This document shows, one piece after another, positions 34,643-46,604 of a stretch of 64,000 bases of DNA. Position numbers and translations under genes: made by a program. Numbering within the stretch: the first letter of the stretch is position 1; every line of letters begins with the position of its first letter. This stretch comes from Babylonia areolata (lineage: Eukaryota > Mollusca > Gastropoda > Neogastropoda > Buccinidae): contig NC_134878.1 in NCBI RefSeq assembly GCF_041734735.1, positions 19,286,702-19,350,701 on the forward strand. Direction: 5' to 3'. The notes under the pieces were generated by a model. It was not told the DNA's origin. It worked only from the letters and a program-made list of their open reading frames with translations, and made no database searches.

Positions 34643-34643
<1 letters not shown>

Positions 34644-34807
34644 CTTTCGTGTAAAATCTCTCACTGTCACAAGAAGGGGGAGGTCTGTCCTATCTCATGA
34701 ATAAAGCACCAGTGGATATTTCTCTCTTCATGAATACATCTGCAATGTCGGAAAATCTCTATCGGCCTCCGTATTTGTGATTGACTTTGTATTGATCCCC
34801 CGCCCTA

Positions 34808-34872
<65 letters not shown>

Positions 34873-34961
34873 CTCTCTCTCTCTCCCTCCCTCCCTCCCC
34901 CTCTCTCTCTTAGACACACCCAGACATACGTACACTATTGACCAGCATATTTGTACACCTG

Positions 34962-35018
<57 letters not shown>

Positions 35019-35130
35019 GTCCGTTGTATTCGATCTCTCTGTCTCCGGGTCTCTCTCTATGTCTCTTTCTGTCTCTCTCTGTTTCTGTGCTTGTTTGTCT
35101 CTCCATCTTTCTTCTAACCCCTGTTTTTAT
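34808..35130. repeat. (CA)n, (CT)n and (CTGT)n cluster
   Basis: CA at 34808-34868, CT-rich to 34910, CA at 34963-35017, then TCTCTGT-type sequence. Confidence 0.92.
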
Positions 35131-35526
35131 CCAGAAGAAAAACAGAGAGGGGAACGATTGCCCAGTGATAAGAGTGTTTGAATTCTGTCTTGTGAACCCG
35201 TGTAGTTGGTGGTACAAATACTGGTACCTCCTAATATGCAGGTCAGTGGCTGGTTACTTCATCCTCAGGTGGTCGGGCACATAGAAGAAGCTTTTTCGTA
35301 GAAACTGAACGAGTTAAAATTTTAGCCCACGAAAGCACACGAGAGACTACAGACTGATTTCAATGTCACAGTGAAACGGGTCGTTGAGCATGACTTAAAG
35401 AATGTAATTCCATCTGCTGTCGATCCTTTTGACTGCTAACTTCATACGCTTTTTAATGCTTTGATTTAATGTGATGTATCTGTAGCATCGAGTATTATGT
35501 TTTTGTGCATTCTTTAATGATTTTTT

Positions 35527-35536
<10 letters not shown>

Positions 35537-35556
<20 letters not shown>
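35537..35556. repeat. poly-T/poly-G junction
   Basis: About 16 T residues run directly into about 20 G residues. Confidence 0.9.
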
Positions 35557-35557
<1 letters not shown>

Positions 35558-35804
35558 AATGTCCTATTTAGCGTAATACATTACTGCACCCATTCAAACG
35601 AAAATTTTGGCGGCATGTTTTGCAGTGGAGGCATATGAGAAATGATACGTTGCGTGTATTCGACCCTTCTAATCAAGAAACAGGCACAATACTGACGACG
35701 CGAAATGATCCATAACATGAACCCCAACCAACACTTGTCGTCTCAAGCCGCCATGGTTTTTTTTAATGTGGTTTGCGGGACTTTTTGTTTTTCTCCTCAA
35801 GGCC

Positions 35805-35905
35805 TGGCTGAGCGCATTGGGTTACGCTGCTGGTCAGGTATCTGTTTATATAGGAGATGTGGTCACAGTGTAGCGTAAATGGATTTGTCCGAATGCTATG
35901 ACGCA
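35805..35905 (+). mobile_element. SINE tail module T
   Basis: CAAGGCCTGGCTGAGCGCAT, GGGTTACGCTGCTGGTCAGG, GTGTAGCGTAAATGGATTTG. No tRNA head. Confidence 0.78.
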
Positions 35906-35989
35906 ACGCAACAATAACAGAGACCACGAACGGGAAAAGCAAGATGGCGGCACGTCAGTTTAGTGACAGAATCTGCATACAAACTGAGT

Positions 35990-36545
35990 AAAATAACGTT
36001 CAAAGTAAAGTCGAAAACCACTGAAAATGGGTTACAACATTTACTAATAATGATATCGTTTCAGCTGTGCACAAAAAAATGCCAATAAAATAGGTCCCTG
36101 CATTTAGGATGCTAGAATAGGACTGTAATTTGAAAAAAAAAAAAAAAAAAAGTCTTGGAAGAAGAAAAAACAGTTACTGTTGACGGTGGTGAATATGCCC
36201 TCTATGGGCGAGTGCTGCTCCACCGTTGTTTATGGGGAAACCGAAACCGAAACCCCATGCACCCTCCTCACCCTTTAACCGCACACCGTCCTGTTCTTTG
36301 ACGTCCATTTAGAAACTCATTTTATCTTTTCCGGTTCCTCTCCCTTTCTCTGTTGGGTGGGGGGTGGAGGGGAGCGGGGATGGAAGGAGAGAGAGAGACG
36401 AGAGGGAGAGAGCATTGGAACAGTAAAGAAAAAAGTGGAAGGCAGAGATCGAGAGAGTGTTTGTATGGATTTGATTTGGGATGATAACATTGTTGTGGTA
36501 TATTTTGGTAAAAGTGATTGGGGTTGTGCTGTGTGCGTATGTGAG
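35990..36545 (+). repeat. dispersed repeats R3 and R4 in tandem order
   Basis: R3 (35990-36135) begins GTCGAAAACCACTGAAAATG. R4 (about 36440-36545) contains GTGTTTGTATGGATTTGATT and TGGGAT, then GATTGGGGTTGT. The same two follow one another at 61845-62085. They lie upstream of the claudin-like gene A region. Confidence 0.75.
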
Positions 36546-36549
36546 TGTA

Positions 36550-36559
36550 GGCACACACA

Positions 36560-36615
<56 letters not shown>

Positions 36616-36616
36616 T

Positions 36617-36676
<60 letters not shown>

Positions 36677-36690
36677 TAGAGATAGAGAGA
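36550..36690. repeat. (GT)n microsatellite, about 105 bp
   Basis: GT tract 36562-36666 with two TATG interruptions, then a GA-rich stretch. Confidence 0.94.
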
Positions 36691-36845
36691 GATATTCATA
36701 TCAACCCAAGAGCTAAAATGTAATGGAGTATGCGTTATGTAAGATTTTGCATGGTTGTTTGTAAGAGAGGAAACTTGGGTGACAGTATATATATTATATA
36801 ATATAAATATGTGTATGAAAGAGACAGAGACAGAGAGAACGAACG

Positions 36846-36849
<4 letters not shown>

Positions 36850-36890
<41 letters not shown>
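36850..36890. repeat. (GA)n microsatellite
   Basis: Perfect GA tract after short GAAC repeats. Confidence 0.9.
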
Positions 36891-36892
<2 letters not shown>

Positions 36893-37052
36893 AAAAAGGA
36901 AATATGTTGAACTGTTGAGTTCACCATCGTCATTGTTTTCCCTGTTTTCAAGAATTTGCTTCCTGCATTGTCTTGCGCTTACTCTCATGTCACTCCATCA
37001 AAACAATATTACACTCCTAAAGTGGTATGCTTGACTGTATAGGCAACATACA

Positions 37053-37120
<68 letters not shown>

Positions 37121-37774
37121 GGCGCGCGCACGAGAGCAGCGGTTAAAAAAAACAACACAACAACAACCCAATTTCGTTCGCATTTTCCTTAACTGTCTCA
37201 AGTGACTGATTACCTAGTTTGAGTAAAAAAATGGATTCAGAATTCAATATATTTACGGGGGGAAATTGGGCAGTAAACTTAGGATTTTTCGGGGGCTGAG
37301 TAACTAAATGCAATGAATTTTGAAAGATGGGTGGAGGAGAGGGAAGGGGGCGATACGCGTCACACCGCGCTGAGGGCGTTCACTGTGGAGTCATGAGAGT
37401 TCTATCTTGTCTGTCCAAACTTCTCATTAACCACATCTACACACGAATGAGCATTGTGTTTCTGTTCAGTCTGAATCTTGCTTTATGATGTCTGTCTGTC
37501 TGTATGTCTGTACATCTATCTGTCTACTGTCTGCGTATATCAATATCCCAGACAATATTTTGTTTTTATTTTAATCTTTGAAAAAAGATATTTCATTTAG
37601 TCATTTGCTTCACTGAGCTCTAAAATATTATATTCACTCTGCCTGTCTGCCTGCCTTTCTGTCCACCTATCGATACCTGTCTATACTAGATGTAAAGAGG
37701 GAGCAAGATAAAAAAGAAAAAAAGAAAAGAAAAAGAGAGTAAAAGTAGGTAGGTGCGTGCGATAGCTGAAGGGA

Positions 37775-37870
37775 ACTGAGATGGAGCGCAAAGGAGGGTG
37801 GATGAAAGAACGTTCCATGAATAATATTATGGCCTGGCTATTTTTTCGCCCATGGTCGAACAAACTCGCA
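37775..37870 (+). promoter_or_regulatory. conserved upstream segment U, copy 1
   Basis: GGATGAAAGAACGTTCC followed by ATGGCCTGGCTATTTTTT recurs at 40678-40773, 48565-48750 and 63810-64000. Every complete copy lies upstream of a claudin-like coding exon. A small frame (MKERSMN..MAWLF) is shared at the peptide level. It may be a non-coding first exon or promoter, or a dispersed repeat. Confidence 0.45.
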
Positions 37871-37976
37871 AAAATGAGGCACTTCATGGCCAGATATAAA
37901 CAGCTTACTTCTGCACGGGGTCTTTCTGCATGGGCCCAAGTCTTTGGGCCTTTCACGGATTTTCAAAGCATGGAGG

Positions 37977-38335
37977 AAGGTGGCAGAATGGTTAAGACGC
38001 GTATCTGTCAATACAATGTCCGTGATCTGAGTTCGATTCCACTCTCGCCCTTTCAGTGGTCTAGTCATTCGGATGAAACAATAAACTTAGGTCCCGCGTG
38101 CAACATGCACTTGGTGCACTCCAAAAGAACCCATGGCAACAGAAGTGATGTCCTCTGGCAACATTTTTACCAGAAATCCCCTCTGAAGGGTACACAATCA
38201 TACATCATGCTTTCAAGGCCTGGCTAGCGTGTTTGGTTGTGCTGCTGTCAGGCATCTGCCTATCAGATGTGGCAGTGTAGCGTAGATTTGTCTGAACGCA
38301 GTGACGCCACATTGAGAAACTGAAACTAAAAACGT
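37977..38335 (+). mobile_element. composite SINE: tRNA head + S2 body + T tail
   Basis: Head: GGTGGCAGAATGGTTAAGAC and B box AGTTCGATTCC. Body: GTCATTCGGATGAAACAATA and GCAACATGCACTTGG as in S2. Tail: CAAGGCCTGGCTAGCG, CAGATGTGGCAGTGTAGCG and GCAGTGACGCC, as in the orphan T copies. It shows that the T module belongs to SINEs. Confidence 0.82.
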
Positions 38336-38689
38336 AGAGCACTTAACTAAGCCAAAGTTTATATCTGCAGCAAACAGGGCATGGCTATAAATGAATGCGG
38401 CTGACAAGCAAGCAGCACTGGCGGCTCTAGCTGTACGCTTGTTCAGTGGTAAATTAGCTTTGTTTCAGTTTCGCGCATCGTCTTCCTTGATGGATCTGAA
38501 ATAACGGAAAGAGAAGTGGCTCAGTGAAAAGAGTGAAAATATGCTTTCTGATGACTCCAAAGGCAATATACTTTTTACATAGCATTTGCTATAGCAACGG
38601 TTGAAACATAAATGAAGAAATGAAGGAATGGTGACTGTTGGACCCAGTAAACCGAAGAGAAAATTAGCTGGTGTGAGATCAAAGATACC

Positions 38690-38992
38690 TGAAGATGATG
38701 AACCAGTAAGATGTTGGACTTCTTATCCAGTGGTCGGGTTTAGATCCTCCGTTTTGGGCTAGTGCACGTTGTGTCCTTGGGAAAGGCACTTTACTATGAT
38801 TTTCCTCACTCCACCCAGGTCATTGTCAATGGGTACCTGACTTCAGTTTAGGATGGTTAAAACTGTGGAAGGAGAGGTTTGGGTCCCACCTACCTGTGTC
38901 GAGCCCTAGACAAAGTGGATATGAATTCACTGCCCTGATGGCTGTAAAAGGGTATGGGACCATCAACCTTTAACCTTTAACCTTGGTGTGCC
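38690..38992 (+). mobile_element. tRNA-derived SINE (family S3)
   Basis: A head with GTAAGATGTTGGACTTCTTA and a weak B box (GGGTTTAGATCC) leads to the core TTGTGTCCTTGGGAAAGGCA, then TTCCTCACTCCACCCAGG. It ends in (AACCTTT)n. The core resembles a SINE domain that I recall from many animals (possibly the Nin-DC type); this is from memory. Confidence 0.75.
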
Positions 38993-39187
38993 TGCCTTGG
39001 ACAGCTGGCCAATCGGTGACGTGTCTAATAATTTGTTTTCTTTTTGTTGGCCCCAGCAAGGTTGTGACACAGCATCGGTGAGAGAAGGCTGACCAGGACT
39101 GTGCACACACCACCACTGACAGCAGCTGACCATTGTTCGCTTCATTACTGGTGACCAGTCCCCAAGGTTCCACACACACAGCACATC

Positions 39188-39392
39188 ATGGTTTTAGGAA
39201 ACCTGACCCAGGTGGGGAAGATTGGCCTGGGACTGTTTGTGGCCGGCACTGTGGTCTTTGTCATCGGGTTCTCAGTGCCCTACTGGGTGGTCTATGACAA
39301 ACTGCGCGTCGGCCTGTGGGAGGCCTGTGATGACAACGTCTGCGTGTCCATCGCAGGATCCGGGTTCCGCAGATTATGGGAACACCTTCCGA
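39188..39392 (+). CDS. claudin-like gene A, duplicate first coding exon
   Basis: The exon begins with ATG (MVLGNLTQVGKIGLGLFV), has the claudin-type GLWEAC....C signature and ends at a GTGAGT donor in phase 1. It is preceded by a good acceptor (pyrimidine-rich, CCCCAG at 39056). No exon 2 or 3 lies between it and the second copy at 42091, so it could only be used by splicing over unit 2 to 42947. The encoded peptide is identical to that of the second copy. It is either an alternative first exon or, if never spliced, a fresh pseudo-exon. Confidence 0.75.
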
Positions 39393-39950
39393 GTGAGTGG
39401 ATTCAGTGGAGTGGGAAGGTGGTAGGGGGGCATGTGGGGGCGGGGGGGGGAGCATCGGGAGCAGTGGCCATTGTAGTAGTTTGATAGAGATTGCTGCTGC
39501 TTTGATGATAGTGGTGGTGGTTCGCTTTTCATGTTTTTTTTTCTCTCTTTCCTTTTTTTGCCCTTGACATTGTGTTGGTGGAAGTGGCTGGTCTGTGGGT
39601 GAATTTTCTTTTTTTGTTTTTGCTCTTTTGGGGTTATTTTTGATGGAATATTTATTTTATTTTTTCTTGCTGTTCTAACTGGTTACTTTTAAAAGACATT
39701 GTTAGCATTGCAAATGTCAAGGATATCTCAAATGAGTCTATTGCTGATGTGCGTATCTACTTACACAAGTTTTGGCCAGAACGTCAACCTTTCCACATTA
39801 TTGAAAACAGCAGTAGAAAGTTATACATGAGCCTCTCAGTAAGAAAAAATGAATTAAATGACTGATTTTGATGATGAATTTAACCCTTATATTTAAAGAT
39901 TGAACTGCATGTACATGTATTACTAAGAGTTCTTTAGTTGACAATAGATG

Positions 39951-40026
<76 letters not shown>

Positions 40027-40677
40027 GGCGCGCGCACGAGAGCAGCGGTTAAAAAAAACCACAACAACAACCCAATTTCGTTCGCATTTTCCTTGACTGT
40101 CTCAAGTGACTGATTACCTAGTTTGAGTAAAAAATGGATTCAGAATTCAATATATTTACGGGGGGAAATTGGGCAGTAAACTTAGGATTTTTCGGGGGCT
40201 GAGTAACTAAATGCAATGAATTTTGAAAGATGGGTGGAGGAGAGGGAAGGGGGCGATACGCGTCACACCGCGCTGAGGGCGTTCACTGTGGAGTCATGAG
40301 AGTTCTATCTTGTCTGTCCAAACTTCTCATTAACCACATCTACACACGAATGAGCATTGTGTTTCTGTTCAGTCTGAATCTTGCTTTATGATGTCTGTCT
40401 GTCTGTATGTCTGTACATCTATCTGTCTACTGTCTGCGTATATCAATATCCCAGACAATATTTTGTTTTTATTTTAATCTTTGAAAAAAGATATTTCATT
40501 TAGTCATTTGCTTCACTGAGCTCTAAAATATTATATTCACTCTGCCTGTCTGCCTGCCTTTCTGTCCACCTATCGATACCTGTCTATACTAGATGTAAAG
40601 AGGGAGCAAGATAAAAAAGAAAAAAAGAAAAGAAAAAGAGAGTAAAAGTAGGTAGGTGCGTGCGATAGCTGAAGGGA

Positions 40678-40773
40678 ACTGAGATGGAGCGCAAAGGAGG
40701 GTGGATGAAAGAACGTTCCATGAATAATATTATGGCCTGGCTATTTTTTCGCCCATGGTCGAACAAACTCGCA
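40678..40773 (+). promoter_or_regulatory. conserved upstream segment U, copy 2
   Basis: Duplicate of 37775-37870 inside unit 2. Confidence 0.45.
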
Positions 40774-40879
40774 AAAATGAGGCACTTCATGGCCAGATAT
40801 AAACAGCTTACTTCTGCACGGGGTCTTTCTGCATGGGCCCAAGTCTTTGGGCCTTTCACGGATTTTCAAAGCATGGAGG

Positions 40880-41238
40880 AAGGTGGCAGAATGGTTAAGA
40901 CGCGTATCTGTCAATACAATGTCCGTGATCTGAGTTCGATTCCACTCTCGCCCTTTCAGTGGTCTAGTCATTCGGATGAAACAATAAACTTAGGTCCCGC
41001 GTGCAACATGCACTTGGTGCACTCCAAAAGAACCCATGGCAACAGAAGTGATGTCCTCTGGCAACATTTTTACCAGAAATCCCCTCTGAAGGGTACACAA
41101 TCATACATCATGCTTTCAAGGCCTGGCTAGCGTGTTTGGTTGTGCTGCTGTCAGGCATCTGCCTATCAGATGTGGCAGTGTAGCGTAGATTTGTCTGAAC
41201 GCAGTGACGCCACATTGAGAAACTGAAACTAAAAACGT
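40880..41238 (+). mobile_element. composite SINE, duplicated copy
   Basis: Copy of 37977-38335 carried by the tandem duplication, not a separate insertion. Confidence 0.82.
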
Positions 41239-41592
41239 AGAGCACTTAACTAAGCCAAAGTTTATATCTGCAGCAAACAGGGCATGGCTATAAATGAATG
41301 CGGCTGACAAGCAAGCAGCACTGGCGGCTCTAGCTGTACGCTTGTTCAGTGGTAAATTAGCTTTGTTTCAGTTTCGCGCATCGTCTTCCTTGATGGATCT
41401 GAAATAACGGAAAGAGAAGTGGCTCAGTGAAAAGAGTGAAAATATGCTTTCTGATGACTCCAAAGGCAATATACTTTTTACATAGCATTTGCTATAGCAA
41501 CGGTTGAAACATAAATGAAGAAATGAAGGAATGGTGACTGTTGGACCCAGTAAACCGAAGAGAAAATTAGCTGGTGTGAGATCAAAGATACC

Positions 41593-41895
41593 TGAAGATG
41601 ATGAACCAGTAAGATGTTGGACTTCTTATCCAGTGGTCGGGTTTAGATCCTCCGTTTTGGGCTAGTGCACGTTGTGTCCTTGGGAAAGGCACTTTACTAT
41701 GATTTTCCTCACTCCACCCAGGTCATTGTCAATGGGTACCTGACTTCAGTTTAGGATGGTTAAAACTGTGGAAGGAGAGGTTTGGGTCCCACCTACCTGT
41801 GTCGAGCCCTAGACAAAGTGGATATGAATTCACTGCCCTGATGGCTGTAAAAGGGTATGGGACCATCAACCTTTAACCTTTAACCTTGGTGTGCC
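41593..41895 (+). mobile_element. SINE family S3, duplicated copy
   Basis: Copy of 38690-38992 carried by the tandem duplication. Confidence 0.75.
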
Positions 41896-42090
41896 TGCCT
41901 TGGACAGCTGGCCAATCGGTGACGTGTCTAATAATTTGTTTTCTTTTTGTTGGCCCCAGCAAGGTTGTGACACAGCATCGGTGAGAGAAGGCTGACCAGG
42001 ACTGTGCACACACCACCACTGACAGCAGCTGACCATTGTTCGCTTCATTACTGGTGACCAGTCCCCAAGGTTCCACACACACAGCACATC

Positions 42091-43294
42091 ATGGTTTTAG
42101 GAAACCTGACCCAGGTGGGGAAGATTGGCCTGGGACTGTTTGTGGCCGGCACTGTGGTCTTTGTCATCGGGTTCTCAGTGCCCTACTGGGTGGTCTATGA
42201 CAAACTGCGCGTCGGCCTGTGGGAGGCCTGTGATGACAACGTCTGCGTGTCCATCGCAGGATCCGGGTTCCGCAGATTATGGGAACACCTTCCGAGTGAG
42301 TGGATTCAGTGGAGTGGGAAGGTGGTAGGGGGGCATGTGGGGGCGGGGGGGGGAGCATCGGGAGCAGTGGCCATTGTAGTAGTTTGATAGAGATTGCTGC
42401 TGCTTTGATGATAGTGGTGGTGATTCGCTTTTCATGGTTTTTTTTTTCTCTCTTTCCTTTTTTTGCCCTTGACATTGTGTTGGTGGAAGTGGCTGGTCTG
42501 TGGGTGAATTTTCTTTTTTTGTTTTTGCTCTTTTGGGGTTATTTTTGATGGAATATTTATTTTATTTTTTCTTGCTGTTCTAACTGGTTACTTTTAAAAG
42601 ACATTGTTAGCATTGCAAATGTCAAGGATATCTCAAATGAGTCTATTGCTGATGTGCGTATCTACTTACACAAGTTTTGGCCAGAACGTCAACCTTTCCA
42701 CATGATTGAAAACAGCAGCAGTGTGTGTGTGTGTAGCTAATAGTTTTGTGTATGGGTGTGTGGAACTCAGTTATGCGGTTGTTTCCACACCCAAGTCAAC
42801 ATACTTGCATGCATGTAAATGTGCCTGCATTTGTGTCTGTGTGTGTATGTGCGTGCGTGCACGTGCGTGTGTGCGTGTATGTGCGTGTGTGGATGCCTGT
42901 GTGCAAACATATGACAGTCAGTTAATAACAGTGGCATGTATTACAGGTTGGTTCCAGGGGACACAAGCCTTGGCATGTCTAGCCCTCATTGCTCTCATTG
43001 TGGACTTCATTTTACGCCTCCTCTTCTTATGCGGCAAACCCATCAAGTTCCTTCTCTACTCAATCATCTGCGACTGTGCCGCATGTAAGTTCAAGCTTTC
43101 TCATACACAGGATACTGTGCATGTGTAAACATGCGTATGCTCTGTTTTTACAACACATTGACACAGCCCTACATTTTTGTGTGAAAACGCACTTCCTAGT
43201 GTAAGATATATGATTAAGCATACCGGACATTTTTTCTCACCCATCTACTTGTTCTGTTTCATGAAGAATGGCCAGATGCATGAAGTGTAAACAT

Positions 43295-43347
<53 letters not shown>

Positions 43348-43375
43348 CTCACTCACTCACTCACTCACTCACTCA

Positions 43376-43430
<55 letters not shown>

Positions 43431-43740
43431 CCGTAGACCAGACTCACTTTGTATTGACTCATGAGTCAACAAAAAAAGACTTCACCAAAATGTTAAAAGC
43501 CTTGTAAAAGCTGCAGAAAAGATGTGTTCAACTTAAGAATAGAAAGCATGATTGTGATGTGTATGAGGTGTGTGGGTTGCAGCTGTCCTGGCCTTCCTCG
43601 CGGCTGTGGTGTTCGGAAGCGAAATAGAGAAAAACAACAGGGCGTATCTTCAGTTTGGCTTTGCCTTTGACATCATCGGAGGAATCCTTCTCGCCTTTGC
43701 TGCTGCCTGCTTTCTTGTGGAATACTGCCGTCGTCGCTGA
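42091..43740 (+). CDS. claudin/PMP22-like four-pass membrane protein A
   Basis: Coding exons 42091-42295, 42947-43084 and 43583-43740; both introns are GT-AG and phase 1, giving 166 residues. Four hydrophobic segments: about 11-33, 76-96, 104-128 and 138-160. After the first comes the superfamily mark: W33, GLW 42-44 and cysteines 47 and 52, in a short first extracellular loop. The tail is only a few residues (CRRR). Members of this superfamily sit in the plasma membrane at cell contacts or act as tetraspan adaptors; which role applies here is unknown. The 5' leader shares about 120 bp with gene B, including CAGCATCGGTGAGAGAAG. A strong acceptor at about 41959 implies a non-coding exon further upstream. 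Spacing to gene B, same strand, indicates a tandem family. Confidence 0.88.
43290..43430. repeat. (CA)n-(CACT)n-(CA)n microsatellite in intron 2 of gene A
   Basis: CA at 43300-43347, nine CACT units, then CA to 43428. At the matching place gene B also has CA tracts (57889-57991). Confidence 0.93.
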
Positions 43741-44490
43741 ACCCATCTGGAGGAGTTATCAGTAATGTCTTTCTGTCTGTTAGATGTGCTGGTGACTTGT
43801 TTGTTTTGTTTTATTGGTTGTTACAGACGGGATGAGGAAGGGGAAATCACCCAAGTGACACTTTTTTTGTTGTTGTTTGTTTTCTTGTTTATTGGAAATG
43901 CCCCCAGTGAAGAAGTGTTCCACTGTTGATGTGAACAAGTGAATCCCTTTTCTTGTCATGTCTGCTGTGTCTTTGAACCCCTTCTTTTCTTTCTACCCCA
44001 ATCCATGGCAGGTTCTGTGCCCAGTTAGTGGCTAGGATGTGTTTCTTGCCCACACCTGTCAACTTCATAGCCAGTGTGCATTCGCTAATGTGGTGAGTCT
44101 GTGTTCTATCCTTAATGCACTTGTCTTTATGTCAGCTGCTAAATGTTGACAGCCTTTCGTTTGTGGGATGTCGGGAGTCTTTCAGTTTAAGTACCATCCC
44201 CACTTTCTGAAAATCATGTGCTTGAGTATTCTCTTTCCTATTGCTCTCGTTCTTTCTGCCAGTTTAAAAAAAATCCTTCACAATTGTCTGCTTTTTCTAC
44301 CTTCCCAATCCATTACTCTTTCTTTTTTTTCCTTGACACTTTTTTTTCTGTTTTTCACTGTCTGTGGTGTACTATTTGTGCTGCTTTGCTCTAGCGATTA
44401 AATAGTGATATTGTAAAAACTAGCGTGAACAGAAGCTATACATTTTGTAGTGTTATTTGCCTTTATGGAATTTTTGTTATTGATTTTGAC

Positions 44491-44538
<48 letters not shown>

Positions 44539-45440
44539 ATATAAGTTTGCACCAATATTTGTGTATGCAAGTGTACTTACATGTTAGCATTAATCATAAC
44601 TGTCGTCAGATGGTAGAGTTTGATTCACAGAGTGTTCTGAATCTTCTTTTGACTCCCAATACCAGAAATATAACGTGAGAGAGGTGGCATAATCATTCCC
44701 ATAGTTAGCACTTTACCCATTTTATAGGTTTGACAAGTTGATGTTGATGAAGTGCAAGTCTTGCCAAAGTGGGGAGTCAGCATTCTCCCATCACACTGCA
44801 CATGTTTTTTACAGGCAAAATACTGTCCGCTGTTTTGATCCAGCTCTTGTTATTGAAGTTGTTTGAGGAATGGCAGGTCTGACTCCACCCTGGTACAAAT
44901 ATATGCATTGTTACTCTTTTATTTCCCACTGTTACTATTTCCAACTTAAGTTTTGTTGCTGTGCAATGTATTGCATAACTTTGTATCATTGATATTCACT
45001 GTTATGGATTAGTCTACAGTATGTTTGTGTAAAAGCTTGTTTTAACACATGTAACATTTCATGGTTGTTACATGGAACAGAAATGCCTTGTTGATATATA
45101 TTCTGGAACGTTCTTCTGGTACTTTCTTGTGGTACTTTCTTGTGCCCTTTGTTTCAGACTGGCATACATATTTGCACTCATTTATATGACATATTGGTTT
45201 TACTTTTACTGCTTTATTTGATGAAAGTCATGCTTTTGATACGATGGTTCTTGATTCTGTGCTTTGTATTTCTGTGCTTTGTAGTTTGGATACCTGTTAT
45301 GAAAATATTTATGTTTACTTTGTACACGTTTGTAGATAGTAGTACTATAACTGTGTGATGGTTAGTGTATCAATTTCAGTGACAAACACTAGAGTACATC
45401 ATTAGTTACCATTGAGTTTGTAGTGGTAATAAAGAATTAT
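43741..45440 (+). other. likely 3' untranslated region and flank of gene A
   Basis: T-rich sequence with GT tract 44492-44537 and AATAAA at 45428-45433. No further coding exon seen. The first 150 bp resembles the sequence after gene B's stop (for example GGAGGAGTTAT and GATGGGATG-like phrases), supporting a shared 3' region. Confidence 0.5.
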
Positions 45441-45599
45441 TAATAAGCACATTGTTGTTATTAGAATTTTGTAGTGCTGTCAATGCTGTGTTGATGAAAT
45501 TAGAAGCATAACGATTGTTTTTGATTCCGTCATCTGTGAATAAGATTATTTTACCTGCAGAAATTCATAAGACTTTAGATCATATGGAAACTATGCACA

Positions 45600-45600
45600 T

Positions 45601-45639
<39 letters not shown>

Positions 45640-45697
45640 CATGAATGCATGTAGACATGCGCTCGCATGCATGCACGCACGCACGCCCGCCCGCACA

Positions 45698-45728
<31 letters not shown>
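45600..45728. repeat. (CA)n, (ATGC)n and (GCCC)n compound microsatellite
   Basis: CA at 45603-45636, GCATGCATGC-type steps, then CA to 45728. Confidence 0.9.
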
Positions 45729-46096
45729 CTCGTTCATATACCAGACTCTCTGTGGTGAATGTGACAATGACTACGTGGGTGTATCTGCTAAACCAGGGGA
45801 CTTAAGAAGAAAAGAACCATGGGAAACTACCCTGACAACAGTGGGAGAACGACACATAAACACTGTTCCCCATGCCCCTAAAATATATCTCAATTTTGGC
45901 CACAGAAATTAATGATTCTAAAGCGAAACCTTAGCGACTGTGCAAAGAGAATTATCTCTGAACAGGAAAGCAATAGAAAACAAGAGGCAAAGCCTTCAAA
46001 CTCACTTGTGATTTGTGCTTTATCCTGTAAAGGAATCAGGAGGAGGAAAAAAAAAGAAGAGAAAATCGTTAAAAAGTGTTCTGTATTAAATGTGAC

Positions 46097-46127
<31 letters not shown>

Positions 46128-46160
46128 TGAGAGAAAGAATGAAAAAAGAAAAAAGAAAGG

Positions 46161-46236
46161 CATGCGAGCGGCGGGATCGAACCATGCAGCTTCACTTCCG
46201 AAGCAAGCAGTCTAATCCTCACCGCTGTGGCGCATT
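46161..46236 (-). mobile_element. tRNA-derived sequence (SINE head or tRNA pseudogene)
   Basis: On the minus strand: GCGCCACAGCGGTGAGGATT, AGACTGCTTGCTTCGGAAG, then B box GGTTCGATCCCGCC. The length and boxes fit a tRNA, but stem pairing is poor and it lies in repeat-rich DNA. I favour a SINE head. Confidence 0.5.
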
Positions 46237-46604
46237 TAACGTCAGGTGACTAAATTTAATTTTTATATTTTCTTCTTTGTGCGATGAATAGACGTGATCG
46301 TATTGGACGTAGTAAGGCCGATTAGATCTTTTTTATTTTTGTGTGTGTGTTTTATCATATCTCGATTAAGCTTATTCTTTTATTTCGGCGGTAAAGGAGA
46401 CATTCCCATTGTTTCAAGCACATCGCAACACATGTAGATCTCTAGATCTGCACGAACCAGTCCACAACGGGATGAAAGAAACGATCGATTCAATATGTTT
46501 CATGTTCATTCCAGTTTATTCAATGTCCACTTTAGAATATTCATATGCAGTAAACACGTCGATGGTGTAGTTAGTATCACTGTGTGTGTTCTGTCAAGAA
46601 CTTA

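Larger units (their letters stand above)
37057..39950 (+). repeat. 2.9-kb tandem duplication, unit 1
   Basis: From the GT tract at 37057-37119 to about 39813, this is nearly identical to unit 2 (39951-42719); corresponding positions differ by about 2903-2906. The tail 39814-39950 is absent from unit 2 but resembles gene B's first intron (53865-54000), so it looks ancestral. The unit contains the conserved upstream segment, two SINEs and the first coding exon of the claudin-like gene. Confidence 0.95.
39951..42735 (+). repeat. 2.9-kb tandem duplication, unit 2
   Basis: It starts in the GT tract 39951-40024 and ends near 42717 where a shorter GT tract begins. Differences from unit 1 are few: short indels in A/T runs and scattered substitutions such as GGTGGTT/GGTGATT near 42420. 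Confidence 0.95.

Noticed and set aside
37681-38407. Several open frames repeated at 40584-41310
   Set aside because: The repetition comes from the tandem duplication and the frames lie in SINE and U sequence on both strands; no splice or domain support.
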